64,000 bases of DNA, taken from the NCBI GenBank assembly GCA_963678675.1, contig OY783194.1, positions 16,979,370 to 17,043,369 on the forward strand. The letters are read 5' to 3'. Positions 63,229 to 64,000 of this stretch are shown here, one piece after another (position 1 is the stretch's first letter; every line of letters starts with the position of its first letter). Origin of the DNA: Xiphydria camelus (lineage: Eukaryota; Arthropoda; Insecta; Hymenoptera; Xiphydriidae). The translations under genes were made by a program, and so were the position numbers. The notes below the pieces were generated by a model. It ran no database searches, was not told the origin of the DNA, and worked only from the letters and a program-made list of their open reading frames with translations.

Positions 63229-63534
63229 AGGTGGGCTGGCCAAAGCTGGATGTAGATGTCAGCTGTGAAATAGACACCATATTTTAACCGCGCAAATACA
63301 GATGATAGTATTTATTTTTTATTTATTTTTACAATTTGGAACTACACACGGAAAAACCATGTTGTTTTGAGATTTACTCCAAAAAATCGACAAGTACCCA
63401 AGGTAATTGTGTTTAGGAAAGGTTATGTTTTTAATTTTTTATTCAAAAGTGTTACAACTCGGTCGGTAAATACGACAGAAACGGTAATGTTCTCACTGGC
63501 GCCAAAATTTGCTAAATCCACCACCAGCCCTCCT
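63229..63534. mobile_element. 306-bp MITE with AATT duplication inside Gag
   Basis: Termini AGGTGGGCTGG and CCAGCCCTCCT (imperfect) are flanked by AATT (63225-63228, 63535-63538). Removing the element and one AATT restores CYN-CSKPNH, an intact knuckle, which is strong support for the borders. The interior is AT-rich without frames. Confidence 0.72.
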
Positions 63535-63772
63535 AATTGTAGCAGTTCACTTGGTCTTTCTTGGCGCTATCATACTTCTCACTTTTTACTTCACTTTCCT
63601 GATTCTTATTGTCTTTGTCTTGCTTTTCTGTTTTGATGCCACTCATCGTACTGATTGACGCACTCGTTCCTCTCGCACCACTCTTTATTTCCGCTTTAAG
63701 TGTGATCCACTTGAACGCCAAAAGCAAATCTGCCTTTGCCTTAAGCCGTAACATTAATGCTTGATTTCTCAA
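63535..63772 (-). pseudogene. Gypsy Gag fragment before the zinc knuckle
   Basis: The frame reads MRNQALMLRLKAKADLLLAF, then a lysine- and glutamate-rich tail, and ends DQVNCYN at the MITE. The remaining Gag N-terminus should lie beyond 63772 and partly outside the window. Confidence 0.55.
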
Positions 63773-64000
63773 GCCTCTTTCTGGAATACCTTCAATAATT
63801 ATTGAAGGTATAATACTATAAGGTTTATTATTATAATATACTCGATGATTTCCTCCTCATCTTCCAATGGTACACGATTGGCCAAAATCGTCTTGCCATA
63901 AAAATAATCATCGAAAGTTTCATTTGTCTGCCACTTCCTATTCTCGAATTCCTTTTTGCTATTATTTAATCTCGTTGGACGGTGATCGAAGAACTTTCCA

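Larger units (their letters stand above)
61916..63999 (-). mobile_element. Decayed Ty3/gypsy element, partial
   Basis: In minus-strand order it shows Gag (from beyond the window end), zinc knuckles, protease, a linker and the first part of reverse transcriptase. It is cut off at about 61916 inside RT, where NKVTLSLL runs into unrelated sequence. Stops and a MITE insertion break it. LTRs are not in the window. It is unrelated in detail to the two complete gypsy elements. Confidence 0.75.

Overview
This is eukaryotic DNA, most likely from an insect. Three things point there: a spliced COPS9 gene with canonical GT-AG introns, the mix of transposon families (Ty3/gypsy including a CsRn1-type element, mariner, piggyBac-like, PIF/Harbinger-like, hAT, a DDE_1/pogo-like element and Jockey-like LINEs), and the AT-rich spacers full of foldback elements. 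The repeat style fits a hymenopteran such as an ant, but that is an inference. I see no bacterial operons, rRNA, convincing tRNA or CRISPR.

Layout. 1-8.1 kb: small foldbacks, a solo LTR (1056-1395) and a gene-bearing element with THAP, SAP and SWIM domains. A young gypsy element (1639-6141, identical 138-bp LTRs, one 1347-codon gag-pol frame) interrupts its SAP exon. 8.1-9.2 kb: MITEs. 9.2-16.3 kb: a complete CsRn1-type gypsy element on the minus strand, with 340/342-bp LTRs, CGTA target duplication and a tRNA-Trp primer site. Its gag is split by a 2.2-kb element with a TAA duplication, which itself carries further MITEs.

17.25-43.36 kb: the host gene COPS9 (COP9 signalosome subunit 9, 59 codons) in three tiny exons separated by introns of 2.6 and 23.3 kb. 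Intron 2 holds a 2.07-kb palindrome, a decayed mariner, several TTAA-flanked MITEs, a nested zinc-finger element (30648-32111), two converging Harbinger arms, and a 5.3-kb palindromic composite with another palindrome inside it. It also holds the last three exons of a minus-strand gene whose C-terminus resembles mitochondrial fission regulator proteins (MTFR1 family).

44.5-49.6 kb: a DDE_1/pogo-like element with roughly 0.8-kb terminal inverted repeats, split by a 5'-truncated LINE. 49.6-57.2 kb: a minus-strand Jockey-like LINE split by a hAT element and a piggyBac-like element. 58.4-61.9 kb: palindromes and unassigned DNA. 61.9-64 kb: a decayed minus-strand gypsy element with a MITE inside its Gag zinc knuckle.

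Only two host genes are supported, COPS9 and the MTFR-like gene; nearly all the rest is layered mobile DNA. Insertion order can be read from the intact target duplications. For example, the TAA element entered after the CsRn1 element, and the LINE entered after the DDE_1 element.
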